Shown: positions 1 through 8,847, counted from the first letter of the stretch. The stretch: DNA of 64,000 nucleotides from UBA2767 sp965228625 (GCA_965228625.1 OZ245829.1:4402001-4466000); one strand, 5' to 3'. Numbers and translations are program-made. The notes: generated from the letters alone by a model not told the origin.

Positions 1-122
1 GTGATGCGGCTGCGCAGGCACGGGCAAGGGCGCGCGCGCCATTAGAATTTGGCGCCTCACATTGGCGACAGCGCAACACTTTTCGGTGCGCGGCAACGCA
101 TAGAATCGGATAGTTTGCGCCT

Positions 123-2684
123 ATGAGCGACATCGACGCGCAAATGCCGGCATCGGAACGTTCCGGTGAAGCCGACAGCCGCGACAGCGGCATTGGCCTG
201 CTGGTGCTCCTGGCGGTCGGGCTGGCCGTCGCCGCGGTGGCGCTGGCGATGCTGAACCGGGATGTCGCCGAACCATATGTTCTTGCCGTGCTGGGCGGGC
301 TCTCGGTCATCGGTGTCTTCGCGCTGTTCGCCGGAGCGGTCGGTCTGTTGCGGTTTTCGGAACGCACCGAGCGCGACGACCTGACCCGGACCCTGCTCGA
401 TCATTTGCCGTATGGTGCGCTCGTAACCACGCCCCGCGGCCAGGTGGTCTACGCCAACGAGGCTTATCACCGGATCATCGGCATACCGGAGGAAGCCGGC
501 ACGCCGACAGTCGAGCGGCATTTCTCAAGCGATCCGCGTGTCAGCGAAAAACTGTTCCGTCTCGCGCGCGCCGCGCGGCAGGGAAATGCCTGGGAGGAAG
601 AGTTCCCGCATGCGGTTCCGGAAGGGGCGGCGGGCGACGACGACGGCATGCGCTGGTTCCGCGTCTCCGTCCGGCAGGTTCCGATCCGCCCGGGCCGGGG
701 CTCCAGATCCGCCCACACGCTCTGGCTGGTCGACGATATCACCGGAGAACGGCGCAAGGACGACAGCGCGTTCGCAAGCCTGCAACAGATGGTCGACTAT
801 CTCGATCACGCGCCCGCGGGATTTCTGTCTGCCAAACCGTCCGGCACGATCACGTACATGAACGCCACCATGGCGCGCTGGCTCGGTCATGACCTCTCCG
901 ACGTTGCCGACGGCAAGTTGAGCCTGGGGGATGTGATCATCGGCGACACCGGCCCGCTCACGGCCGAGGCCCACGGCAAGGGCATGCCGAAAAAGGACGA
1001 AATCGAGACCGATCTGGTGCGCCGCGACGGAACGAGCTTCGCTGTCCGTATTCTGTATCGACCGCCCGCTCCGGGCGACGGCGAGTTCACGCGCATGATC
1101 GTTCTCGACCATGCCCTGGACGGCGAGTCCGAGGCGCAAGCAGGGTCGATGCGCGCGCGGTTCTCGCGCATGTTTCATGCCGCACCGATCGCCATCGCAA
1201 CGGTCGACGACAAGGGCCGGGTCGATGAGATGAACTCGGCGTTTTCCCGGATGCTGGCGCGGTCGGGGGCCGCGTTCGAACCCGGTCGGACGGCACTTGC
1301 CGATCTCGTCGCCAACGACAACAGAGGTCCGCTCCTGAAGGCGATCGACGCCGCGCGCGCGGGCCACGCCGACATCGAACCTGTCGATCTCGTGTTCGGC
1401 GACCAGGGCGAGCGCAGTGGCAGGTTCTTCTTCAGCGCCGCTGCCGCCGACGATGGCGAGGGGATGACGGTTCTCGTTCACGCCATCGATACGACCGATC
1501 AGCGGGCGCTCGAGCTCCAGTTCGCACAAAGCCAGAAGATGCAGGCGGTCGGACAGCTCGCCGGCGGCATTGCACATGACTTCAACAACGTCCTGACCGC
1601 GATTATCGGGTTTTCCGATCTCCTCCTCGCCAATCACCGTCCGACGGACCCGGCGTTTCAGGACATCATGAACATCAAGCAGAACGCGAACCGGGCCGCG
1701 GGCCTGGTCCGGCAACTGCTCGCGTTCTCGCGCCAGCAGCGGCTGCGCCCGCAGGTTCTGTCCCTGAACGATGTGTTGGCGGACCTGACAATTCTGCTCG
1801 GCCGCCTGCTGGGTGAGAAAATCGAGCTTGATCTCCAGCACGGACGCGACCTCTGGCTTGTCACGGCCGACCTGCATCAGTTCGAGCAGGTGGTCATCAA
1901 TCTTGCCGTCAACGCCCGAGATGCCATGCCTGACGGCGGCAAGCTTACGATCCGCACGGCGAACGTCACCGAGCGCGAGTCGGAGAAACTTGACCACAAG
2001 GGTATGGAGCACGGCGAGTACGTTCTGTGCGAGGTTACGGATACCGGCATGGGAATGCCGCCGGAGGTGATGGAGAAGATCTTCGAGCCGTTCTTCTCCA
2101 CCAAGGAAGTGGGCAAGGGTACGGGTCTGGGGCTTTCCACGGTCTACGGAATCATCAAGCAGACGGGCGGCTACGTCTATCCGCATTCGGACGGGGACGG
2201 AAAGGGCACCTCTTTCCGGATCTATCTGCCGCGCCATGTCGGCGATGACGTGGAGGAAGTGGTCGAAGCGGAGGAAGCCGCACCAGAGAAAAAGCAGACC
2301 GCGAGCGATTTGACCGGCTCGGGCACGATCCTGCTCGTGGAGGACGAAGAGGCGGTCAGAAGCTTCGCCGCGCGGGCGCTCGAAGGGCGCGGCTACACCG
2401 TCCTGCAGGCGGAAACGGGGGCGGAGGCGCTTGAAGTGTTCGAGGAGCACGGCGGCGAGGTCAATCTGGTGATCTCCGACGTGGTCATGCCGGAGATGGA
2501 CGGACCGACGCTGCTGAACAAGTTGCGCGAGCACGGCAAGGACATCAAATTCATCTTCATATCCGGCTATGCCGAAGACGCGTTCAAGAAGAACCTCGAA
2601 GGCGAGGACTCCTTCACCTTCCTGCCCAAACCGTTTTCGCTCAAGGAGCTTGCCGCGGCAGTGAAGAAAGTGCTCGAGGAATAG
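123..2684 (+). CDS. cckA: CckA hybrid sensor histidine kinase/response regulator
   Basis: An 853-residue inner-membrane hybrid kinase. Two transmembrane helices lie at about residues 22-45 and 50-73 with almost no periplasmic loop, followed by three PAS-like domains (about 85-200, 220-330, 345-460). The HisKA helix holds phospho-acceptor His485 (motif GGIAHDFNN). The HATPase domain has the N-box NARDAMP and the G-box GKGTGLGLS. A C-terminal receiver domain (about 750-853) has DVVMPEMDG with acceptor Asp786. In alphaproteobacteria CckA phosphorylates ChpT, which passes phosphate to CtrA and CpdR to control cell cycle, motility and division. The architecture, the AHDFNN box and the fused receiver make the assignment secure. 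The start is the ATG in CCTATGAGC. The gene is convergent with the next one, and its 3' flank carries a copy of a dispersed repeat end. Which signals the PAS domains sense is not visible. Confidence 0.93.
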   Translation: MSDIDAQMPASERSGEADSRDSGIGLLVLLAVGLAVAAVALAMLNRDVAEPYVLAVLGGLSVIGVFALFAGAVGLLRFSERTERDDLTRTLLDHLPYGALVTTPRGQVVYANEAYHRIIGIPEEAGTPTVERHFSSDPRVSEKLFRLARAARQGNAWEEEFPHAVPEGAAGDDDGMRWFRVSVRQVPIRPGRGSRSAHTLWLVDDITGERRKDDSAFASLQQMVDYLDHAPAGFLSAKPSGTITYMNATMARWLGHDLSDVADGKLSLGDVIIGDTGPLTAEAHGKGMPKKDEIETDLVRRDGTSFAVRILYRPPAPGDGEFTRMIVLDHALDGESEAQAGSMRARFSRMFHAAPIAIATVDDKGRVDEMNSAFSRMLARSGAAFEPGRTALADLVANDNRGPLLKAIDAARAGHADIEPVDLVFGDQGERSGRFFFSAAAADDGEGMTVLVHAIDTTDQRALELQFAQSQKMQAVGQLAGGIAHDFNNVLTAIIGFSDLLLANHRPTDPAFQDIMNIKQNANRAAGLVRQLLAFSRQQRLRPQVLSLNDVLADLTILLGRLLGEKIELDLQHGRDLWLVTADLHQFEQVVINLAVNARDAMPDGGKLTIRTANVTERESEKLDHKGMEHGEYVLCEVTDTGMGMPPEVMEKIFEPFFSTKEVGKGTGLGLSTVYGIIKQTGGYVYPHSDGDGKGTSFRIYLPRHVGDDVEEVVEAEEAAPEKKQTASDLTGSGTILLVEDEEAVRSFAARALEGRGYTVLQAETGAEALEVFEEHGGEVNLVISDVVMPEMDGPTLLNKLREHGKDIKFIFISGYAEDAFKKNLEGEDSFTFLPKPFSLKELAAAVKKVLEE

Positions 2685-2688
2685 ATCG

Positions 2689-2719
2689 GAATGGCTCCGA
2701 TTTGGTCGAAAAGGCTCTA
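2689..2719. repeat. Solo copy of a dispersed repeat end
   Basis: The 3' gap between cckA and the convergent secreted-protein gene is filled by GGCTCCGATTTGGTCGAA followed by AAGGCTCTA. This is nearly identical to the right terminal inverted repeat of the element at 9805-10083 (10050-10083). The repeat supplies the TAG stop codon of the minus-strand gene. Only one end is present, so it is a remnant or a solo end rather than a complete element. Confidence 0.65.
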
Positions 2720-3310
2720 GGTGCAGCCTTCCGCCGCGGAGTCGGCCAGACCGGTCTGATTGAACGTCGCCTCGACATGGGCGGGATACTTCTTCGATCC
2801 CTTCATACGCGCGCTGACCGTCGCGCCGGCCAGTTCGCCGTAAGTGACACGGCGGGGTCCGCGCGCGGAAATCAGCGATTTGTCGTCAAGGTCAATCAGG
2901 AACGCAATCTTTTCCTTCGGTGGGAACGCCGTAAAGGACAAGGTTAGAACCCGGTTGTCCGGTGTCAGGGACGCAGGTTGGCGAAGGCCGATCTCGGAGC
3001 CGCCGGATTTGACCTGGTAGAAGGCATCCGGCGCATCTCTTCCGATGGCGCCCGGTTTCGGATTGAACACGGCGTCGCCGAACGAGGGACTGAGATCGAT
3101 CGTCAGCCCCTGCAGCATCCATCCCGGCGAACTCAGATTTTCGATGAGGAATGTGGCGGGATATCCCGTTTTGTAGACCATCTTGAAACGCGGTCCGCAG
3201 GAAGATGTCGTCCCGGGAACCGGGTCACCGGTTTGCGCGGGGGCCGCCGGGGCCACCAGGAGCACAATCACCGCCGAAACAGCACGCGCAATATTGGATG
3301 TCCGTCGCAT
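2717..3310 (-). CDS. Secreted protein of unknown function (paralogue A)
   Basis: A 197-residue protein from the ATG giving MRRTSNIARAV; an in-frame ATG ten codons upstream would precede an unlikely signal peptide. Residues 1-25 form a Sec signal peptide ending in APAAPAQ, so the product is probably periplasmic or extracellular. The mature part has one early Cys (SCGPR), a beta-rich body with IDLSPSFGDAVFNP and FLIDLDDK, and a Cys two residues from the C-terminus (GCT), which could pair as a disulfide. It shares this layout with the gene just upstream (3400-3990): CGPR, a W-x-L-x(3-4)-DL-x-S-x-G core, IDLD and a terminal Gly-Cys. The two are tandem paralogues. No family was recognised and no catalytic motif is apparent. 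It could be a soluble binding or matrix protein, but that is only inference. Confidence 0.7.
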   Translation of the reverse strand: MRRTSNIARAVSAVIVLLVAPAAPAQTGDPVPGTTSSCGPRFKMVYKTGYPATFLIENLSSPGWMLQGLTIDLSPSFGDAVFNPKPGAIGRDAPDAFYQVKSGGSEIGLRQPASLTPDNRVLTLSFTAFPPKEKIAFLIDLDDKSLISARGPRRVTYGELAGATVSARMKGSKKYPAHVEATFNQTGLADSAAEGCT

Positions 3311-3399
3311 CGACCAGATTAGGACAGAGCTTGCTGTCACAATCGAGCAAAAACTAAATGTTTATGACGTTCCGCCGGGACGGGCTTCCGATTGACCCG

Positions 3400-3990
3400 T
3401 CAGACGCAGCCACCTGCGCCCGTATCCGCCTCGGCATTGGCATCGAACACCGCGTCGATCCTGTCGCTCTGTCCCCTCGGGCCCCGCAGTTCCGCCAGCA
3501 ACCGCGTTCCGGTCATGTCGACCGGCAAGACCCAGGTGCGCCCCTGCCCGGATGGAGCCGCGTCAAGATCGATGCGGAACGTGTAGTCGCGGCTGGCCAC
3601 GAAGTTCTCAAAGCGCAGTGACAGCGTTCGTCCGCCGTCTTCTGCCGGGACGGTTCCGAGCAGCCTTATGGCCGTCGTCGCATCGGGTACGAACGCGGCG
3701 GCGTCACCAACGCCGGCTCCGCCCGTTTCGGGATCGAACACCAGATTGCCAACCGAGGACGTAAGGTCGAAGGCGATCAGCTCCAGCGACCAGCCTTCGG
3801 CGGAGCGGTTCTTGACGATGAAATAGTCCGGGTTGTCGTCGGTATACTCGACGAGGACGCGCGGACCGCAGGCCGGTGTCTCCACGCTCTCCGTGTCGGG
3901 CAGGACCTGCGCCGACAGGTGTGATCCCGATGCCACGGCCAGCGCAGTTATCGCAACCAGCGCGGTCAGTGCTGCGAGACGTTTCCACAT
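3400..3990 (-). CDS. Secreted protein of unknown function (paralogue B)
   Basis: A 196-residue protein starting at MWKRLAALTALVAI. The reading frame is open further upstream, but the internal ATG is directly followed by a classical signal peptide (about residues 1-28, ending SGSHLSAQ). The mature protein begins near VLPDTESVETPACGPR and ends GAGGCV, so it has the same two Cys positions as its downstream paralogue at 2717-3310. Shared core motifs are W-S-L-E-L and FDLTSSVGNLVFDP, followed by LSLRFENF and FRIDLD. The pair is separated by 89 bp and is divergent from the sulfotransferase. The function is unknown. Strong divergence between the copies (I estimate under 35% identity by eye) suggests an old duplication. 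Confidence 0.7.
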   Translation of the reverse strand: MWKRLAALTALVAITALAVASGSHLSAQVLPDTESVETPACGPRVLVEYTDDNPDYFIVKNRSAEGWSLELIAFDLTSSVGNLVFDPETGGAGVGDAAAFVPDATTAIRLLGTVPAEDGGRTLSLRFENFVASRDYTFRIDLDAAPSGQGRTWVLPVDMTGTRLLAELRGPRGQSDRIDAVFDANAEADTGAGGCV

Positions 3991-4105
3991 GGTCCGGATT
4001 AGGCCATAGCGCGGGTCGCCAGTCGAGTGGTGCTTGCGGCGGCTTGCGATCTTCCCCCGGTCGGCGTTTCCGTCTAACAAGTGCGGGCCGTAAAGTGAGC
4101 GCCGT

Positions 4106-5311
4106 ATGAACGACCAAAACATCGACAAGCCGCGCCGGAACAAGAAGTGGAAGAAGTTCTGGAAGAAGGTTCGCGCGCCGATGAAGGTGCATCGCGAGGG
4201 CGGCTGGCTGCTCTATTTCTGGCACGGCATGGGTGTCCTGACGTGGTTCCGGCTTCTCGCGCGCGGCCGGTTCGACGTGACGCTGAATTGCCTGCCGAAC
4301 ATTCTCACCGTCACGATCTGGGCGCCGTTCAACTCTCTTTTTTACGTCGTGTCGGAGTTGATATACGGCGTGCAGGCAAATCGCCACAAGATTGATACGG
4401 CTCCCATTTTCGTGCTCGGGCACTGGCGCTCCGGCACGACCTATCTGCATGACCTGCTCGCCTGCGATCCCGAACACGGGTATCCGACCACGTATCAGTG
4501 TTTTTTCCCGAACCACTTTCTGTTGACCGGCGGTGCGGTGCGAAAATGGTTCAACGTGTTCCTCCCCAAGCGCCGCCCGATGGACAATGTGGCCGTCGGC
4601 GTCGACCGGCCGCAGGAGGACGAGTTCGCGTTCGCCAATCTCGGCATGGGCACCCATTACGTCACGCTCGCATGGCCGCGGCATGGTCCGCAGGACATGG
4701 AGTACCTCGATCTCGTCAGTCTGAGCGATGAAGAGCGAAGGGACTGGGAGCGGGGCTTCCTGTGGTTCATCAAGCGCCTCTCGCTGAAGCAGAAGAAGCG
4801 GCTGGTGATGAAGTCGCCGGCGCACACGGCCCGCGTGAAGACGCTGCTGAAGCTGTTCCCCGACGCGAAATTCGTCCACATCTCGCGCAATCCGCTGGCG
4901 ATCTACCCGTCCACGGTGAAGCTCTGGAAATCGCTCGACTCGGTTCAGGGCCTGCACAATCCGGCGCATGACGATCCCTGGATGGAGGGCTTCGTCTTCT
5001 CCGTTTTCGAGACGGTGTTCAAACGCTACGAGGAAGACAGGCACCTCATTCCGGAGGGACATCTCGTCGAGGTCCGCTACGAGGATCTCGCCGAGACCCC
5101 GGAGACGATTCTGAAGGACATCTACCGGCAGCTTGATCTCGGCGACTACGCCCGCGCGGAAGGTGCGGTGAAGGCCTATCTGTCCGAAAAAGGGTCCTAT
5201 ACCCCAAACGTCTTCGAGCTGCCCGATGACCTGCGGAAGAAGATCATCGCGCGCTGGGCCGGCTATTTTGAGCGTTTCGGCTACGAGGCGGCGGTCGAGG
5301 ACGCGAGATGA
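4106..5311 (+). CDS. Sulfotransferase family protein
   Basis: A 401-residue protein. Residues about 98-115 contain GHWRSGTTYLH, the 5'-phosphosulfate-binding loop that holds the phosphosulfate group of PAPS. A 3'-phosphate-binding region follows near FVHISRNPLAIYPSTVK (about 253-270; Arg and Ser), the usual second PAPS contact. The family moves a sulfuryl group from PAPS to a hydroxyl or amine on lipids, glycans or small metabolites; the acceptor cannot be read from the sequence. The very basic N-terminus (RRNKKWKKFWKK) followed by a hydrophobic stretch with Trp-rich residues hints at membrane association, hence possibly a lipid or surface-glycan acceptor (inference). The stop overlaps the start of the next GST gene by 4 bp (ATGA), so the two are probably co-translated. 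Confidence 0.82.
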   Translation: MNDQNIDKPRRNKKWKKFWKKVRAPMKVHREGGWLLYFWHGMGVLTWFRLLARGRFDVTLNCLPNILTVTIWAPFNSLFYVVSELIYGVQANRHKIDTAPIFVLGHWRSGTTYLHDLLACDPEHGYPTTYQCFFPNHFLLTGGAVRKWFNVFLPKRRPMDNVAVGVDRPQEDEFAFANLGMGTHYVTLAWPRHGPQDMEYLDLVSLSDEERRDWERGFLWFIKRLSLKQKKRLVMKSPAHTARVKTLLKLFPDAKFVHISRNPLAIYPSTVKLWKSLDSVQGLHNPAHDDPWMEGFVFSVFETVFKRYEEDRHLIPEGHLVEVRYEDLAETPETILKDIYRQLDLGDYARAEGAVKAYLSEKGSYTPNVFELPDDLRKKIIARWAGYFERFGYEAAVEDAR

Positions 5312-5943
5312 TCCTCACCGGCCAGCTCGACTCGCCCTTCGTGCGCCGCGTCGCGGTCGCGCTCAATTTCTACGGGCTGCCGTACCGGCACAACGTCATC
5401 TCGGCCTATGGCGATTTCGATGATCTGCTGCGCGTGAACCCGCTCGGCAAGGTCCCGGCACTGACGCTCGATGACGGCACCGTGCTGGCCGATTCGACGC
5501 TCATCCTTGACCATCTCGACCGGGTGGCGGGCGAGGGGAAGTCGCTGTGGCCTTCCGCGTTGGATGCGCGGGCTGGCGCGCTTGCCCATGTGGGCGTCGC
5601 CGTCGGACTTGCGGAGAAGGCGGTGGAGTTTCGCACCGAGACCGTGCGCCGCCCGTCCGACAAGATCGACCAGCCGCGCGTCGACCGCGTCCTCGCGCAG
5701 ATCGGCGCGAGCCTGGCTTGGCTGGAGCGGCATACGCCGGACAAGGGGTTTGTGGCGGGGAATGACATCTCGCACGCCGACATCGCATCTGCCGCGGCCG
5801 TGACTTTCATCTCCAACAAGAATCCGGAGCACCTCACCGGACGTTCGAGCGGCGGGAGTGAACCTTATCCAAACCTTCTCCGGCACACGCGGGTCTGCGA
5901 GGAGATGGCGGAGTTCAAGGCGGCTCCGTTCACCGATTATTAG
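5308..5943 (+). CDS. Glutathione S-transferase family protein
   Basis: A 211-residue cytosolic protein. The N-terminal thioredoxin-like domain (1-80) has the GST signature NPLGKVPALTLDDGTVLADSTLI with the cis-Pro (VPA) and the Glu/Asp-Ser (ADS) that hold the glutathione gamma-glutamyl group. The C-terminal all-helical domain (about 90-205) contains GNDISHADIASAAAVTF, the N-capping/hydrophobic staple motif. The first residues (QLDSPFVRRVAVAL) place a Ser at the usual catalytic Ser/Cys/Tyr position. It is translationally coupled to the sulfotransferase by a 4-bp overlap, which suggests a shared detoxification or metabolite-modification step, but no substrate can be named. Confidence 0.85.
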   Translation: MILTGQLDSPFVRRVAVALNFYGLPYRHNVISAYGDFDDLLRVNPLGKVPALTLDDGTVLADSTLILDHLDRVAGEGKSLWPSALDARAGALAHVGVAVGLAEKAVEFRTETVRRPSDKIDQPRVDRVLAQIGASLAWLERHTPDKGFVAGNDISHADIASAAAVTFISNKNPEHLTGRSSGGSEPYPNLLRHTRVCEEMAEFKAAPFTDY

Positions 5944-5993
5944 CGGACCCTCGCCGCAGTTTGCTTCGACAGAAAAAATAGACGGTTGAGTGC

Positions 5994-7559
5994 TCAGGCA
6001 ATCGGACCGATCGGCCGGTCGCGCATCATAACGATGCTGGCTGCCATACCGATCAGCGAGACCAACGCCATGGAGATCATCACCGCGTCAAAGGTGTCGT
6101 CCTCGAGATCGGCAAGCGTCGACTTGAGCCGGTCCGCGTCACCCGACGAAAAGTTCGCCAGGGCGGCCTTCACGTCACTCGCGGAACCATGCGCGAGCTG
6201 ATGGATCACTTCCACGCTCACAGTGGGCTTGTCGGGCAGGACCTGTATGGCGCTCGCAACCATCTCGTGCGCCACGTTGGCGGTAATCAGGCCGCCAACG
6301 ACCACGCCGAGGATCGCACCGATGAACAGACAGGTGTTGATGACGCCGGCCCCTTGCCCCGTATTGTCGTCGGCGAGGTCCCGCAGTCCCACCGTCGGAA
6401 CCAGAGGGAACGTCAGGCCGAAACCGCAGCCCAGGATCGCGAACTTCCACCAGATGTCGGCATAGGTGGTCTGGTTGGTGGACAACGACATCAGTCCAAT
6501 GCCGATGGCCATTGCAAGCATGCCCGCCGCAATGGCCCATCTGAAGTGTTCACGCTGCAGCCTCTTCGGCACGAATACCGAGATGAGCAGCATCGGGATC
6601 GATATCGGAAGCACCGCAAGGCCGGCGGAAATGGCGGTGAGATGAAGGCTGTTCGGAGATTGCAGGAAGAGATTGAAGAAGAAAAAGCAGCCGAAAAGTG
6701 TGTATCCGACGACGAACATGGCGATGGTCGCGCCGACATAGGGCCGACACTCGAACAACCCGAAATGCACGAGCGGAGTCTTGATCCGGTGTTCGGCGAT
6801 GTAAAAGATCACTGCCCCCGTAACGCCCACCGCGAAGGCCGCCAGGATTGTCGGAGATGTCCATCCGGCGATCTTGCCATAGCTGATTGCGTAGACCAGC
6901 GAGATGAGCGTTATGGTAATGAGCGCGGTGCCCAAATAGTCGACCGACTCGCGTTTTTCGGCCTGTGGCGTGACAATTCCGAGACTCAGAAGGCGCCACG
7001 CCAGTCCCAGCGAAACCAGCAACAGAAAGACATCGGTCGCGAAGATCAACCGCCAGCTGAATACGTCCGTAAAGAACCCGCCGAACAGGGGTCCGACCCC
7101 GATGCCGAACGTGATTACCCCCGCCCAAATGCCGATCGCGAAGGGGCGGTCCTTCTCGGGGCTCGTCACGTTGATCAGGGCAGCGGAGTTGCTGAACACC
7201 GAAGATGCGCCGATCCCTTGTACAAACCGGAGGACGAGCAACATCAAGCTGTCTTCCGAGAAGATCAGAATGAATGATGAGATCGCGAACACGATCACGC
7301 CGAACAGAAACAGGCGCATCTTGCCGAAGATGTCGGAAAACCGCCCCATGACGACGACCAGGCTTGCGGCGGCGAGCAGATAGCTGTTCATCACCCATTG
7401 CAGGGAGACCGCATCCATGTCGAAATCGGATTTCAGGGCCGGCAGGGCCGTCATGATCGCCGTGTTGTTGTAGGCGACGACGAAAGAGGCGACGCAGGCG
7501 GTGACGAGAACAAGAGCCGCACCTTCGTGTTTCTGCGACGAGGCTTTCGTGGCAGGCAT
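5994..7559 (-). CDS. MFS drug/metabolite exporter, DHA2 (14-helix) family
   Basis: A 521-residue inner-membrane antiporter from the ATG at MPATKASSQKHEG; the upstream in-frame ATG would add an Arg-rich stretch. About 14 hydrophobic helices can be traced. Helices 1-2 are joined by the loop MGRFSDIFGKMRLFLFG, the conserved motif A (G-x3-D-x2-G-x-R) of the major facilitator superfamily. LRFVQGIGAS is motif B in helix 4, and GVGPLFGGFF resembles motif C of drug/H+ antiporters in helix 5. These point to proton-driven export of a hydrophobic compound, as in EmrB/QacA relatives. No membrane-fusion partner or TetR-type regulator is adjacent, so the substrate is open. It is convergent with the GST gene. 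Confidence 0.85.
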   Translation of the reverse strand: MPATKASSQKHEGAALVLVTACVASFVVAYNNTAIMTALPALKSDFDMDAVSLQWVMNSYLLAAASLVVVMGRFSDIFGKMRLFLFGVIVFAISSFILIFSEDSLMLLVLRFVQGIGASSVFSNSAALINVTSPEKDRPFAIGIWAGVITFGIGVGPLFGGFFTDVFSWRLIFATDVFLLLVSLGLAWRLLSLGIVTPQAEKRESVDYLGTALITITLISLVYAISYGKIAGWTSPTILAAFAVGVTGAVIFYIAEHRIKTPLVHFGLFECRPYVGATIAMFVVGYTLFGCFFFFNLFLQSPNSLHLTAISAGLAVLPISIPMLLISVFVPKRLQREHFRWAIAAGMLAMAIGIGLMSLSTNQTTYADIWWKFAILGCGFGLTFPLVPTVGLRDLADDNTGQGAGVINTCLFIGAILGVVVGGLITANVAHEMVASAIQVLPDKPTVSVEVIHQLAHGSASDVKAALANFSSGDADRLKSTLADLEDDTFDAVMISMALVSLIGMAASIVMMRDRPIGPIA

Positions 7560-7647
7560 GCTGCGTCCCCTTCTCGTGCGACTCGGCAGAATCGCGACGA
7601 GCATAGGTGAGGGGGGCGTGGAAGGAAAGAAGACGCGCCTATGCGCG

Positions 7648-8067
7648 TCAGCCCTTTTGCGGCGGTGCCGTGTAGTCCTCGTCGCTCACCGGCTCCATCC
7701 AGTCGGCCACCGCACCCGACTCGTCGGACGACGCCAAGGCCAGATGACACATCATGTGGTCGGGAGCGGCGCCATGCCAGTGGCGCGCGTCGGGAGGGAT
7801 GACGACCGTGTCACCGGGAAGAATCTCCTGAACCGGCTCGCCTTCGAGCTGGTAACGCCCGACGCCGGAGAGAACGTAGAGAACCTGGCCCAGCGCATGG
7901 GTGTGCCAGTTGGTCCGGGCTCCGGGCGTAAAGGTCACGCGCGTCGCCCTGAGGTGCGAGGGGTCCTCCGGCTCGAACACCTTGTCCTGCCAGACGGTTC
8001 CCACGAACCAGTCCGCCGGAGCCTGTTTGGTTTCGCCTTCTCCGGCGCGCACAATTCTCGGTTTCAT
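7648..8067 (-). CDS. Cupin-domain protein
   Basis: A 139-residue single-domain cupin. Cupin motif 1 is visible as FTPGARTNWHTHALGQVLYVLSG (two metal-ligand His in WHTH and a downstream Gln in place of the usual Glu). Motif 2 is the later GDTVVIPPDARHWHGAAPD, with the third His. Such small cupins are metal-binding enzymes or ligand sensors in the cytoplasm. The YhhW/quercetinase-like and carboxymuconolactone-associated (R)-mandelonitrile lyase-like cupins have this size. No partner enzyme is adjacent. It lies 18 bp upstream of the ABC permease gene's stop codon on the same strand, so it is probably not part of the ABC operon. The specific function is unknown. Confidence 0.82.
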   Translation of the reverse strand: MKPRIVRAGEGETKQAPADWFVGTVWQDKVFEPEDPSHLRATRVTFTPGARTNWHTHALGQVLYVLSGVGRYQLEGEPVQEILPGDTVVIPPDARHWHGAAPDHMMCHLALASSDESGAVADWMEPVSDEDYTAPPQKG

Positions 8068-8085
8068 GAATGACCTCCCAACACC

Positions 8086-8847
8086 TCAAGTTTTCAACTG
8101 GTAACCGGTTCTGAAAATCCACCATACGATCGTCATGCACGCTGCCAGAAAGAACGTGATCATGCCAAGGCTCACGCCGAGCGAAACGTCGGCGATCTCG
8201 TAGAAGCTCCAGCGAAACCCGCTGATGAGATAGACGACCGGGTTGAACAGCGAGACGGTCTGCCAGAACGGCGGAAGCATCGAGATGGAGTAGAAGCTGC
8301 CACCCAGAAACACGAGCGGTGTGATCACCAGCAACGGGATGATCTGCAGTTTCTCGAAGTTGTCCGCCCAGATGCCGATGATGAACCCGAGCAGGGAAAA
8401 CGTGATCGCGGTGAGCACCAGAAAAAACGCCATCCAGACCGGGTGCGCGACGTTCAGGGGTACGAAGAAGCCGGCGGTCGCAAGGATGATCGTGCCGACG
8501 ATCAGCGATTTGGTGGCGGCCGCGCCGACATAACCGATCACGATCTCCAGAAACGAGACCGGTGCGGAGAGGATTTCGTAGATGGTGCCGACGAAGCGCG
8601 GAAAATAGATACCGAAGGAGGCGTTGGCGATGCTCTGCGTCAGAACCGACAACATGATCAGTCCCGGCACGATGAAAGAGCCGTAGCTTACGCCTTCGAC
8701 TTCGGTGATGCGCGATCCGATCGCCGAACCGAAGACGACGAAATACAGCACAGTCGAGATGACAGGGGACACGATGCTCTGGCCCAGCGTCCGGCCCGTC
8801 CGGGCCATCTCGAATTTGTAGATCGCAAAGATTGCGCGCCAGTTCAT
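8086..8847 (-). CDS. ABC-2 type transporter permease
   Basis: A 253-residue integral membrane protein starting MNWRAIFAIYKFEMAR. The start is fixed by a 4-bp ATGA overlap with the stop of the ATP-binding gene, and a longer open frame upstream is only overlap. Six hydrophobic segments are visible, plus the ABC-2 signature region near FLGGSFYSISMLPPFWQTVSLFNPVVYLISGFR, typical of NodJ/YadH-like permeases that export polysaccharides, lipids or drugs. It forms a half-transporter pair with the upstream ATPase, so the transporter is expected to be a homodimer of each. The cargo cannot be inferred. Confidence 0.88.
   Translation of the reverse strand: MNWRAIFAIYKFEMARTGRTLGQSIVSPVISTVLYFVVFGSAIGSRITEVEGVSYGSFIVPGLIMLSVLTQSIANASFGIYFPRFVGTIYEILSAPVSFLEIVIGYVGAAATKSLIVGTIILATAGFFVPLNVAHPVWMAFFLVLTAITFSLLGFIIGIWADNFEKLQIIPLLVITPLVFLGGSFYSISMLPPFWQTVSLFNPVVYLISGFRWSFYEIADVSLGVSLGMITFFLAACMTIVWWIFRTGYQLKT

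Noticed and set aside
1..122. Promoter or small gene before cckA
   Set aside because: No convincing promoter boxes and no complete frame in this short stretch, which is cut by the window edge.
525..2534. A 669-codon open frame antisense to cckA
   Set aside because: Typical GC-rich shadow frame: codon bias follows the cckA frame, no ribosome site, Arg/His-rich product with no domain. The same applies to the long antisense frames over alaS (19265-22048), fadE (46833-48737), fadJ (49400-50806) and ketosynthase (55688-56917).
2685..2701. Hairpin ATCGGA-atggc-TCCGAT after cckA as a terminator
   Set aside because: Only a 6-bp stem with no T-run, and it falls inside the dispersed repeat.
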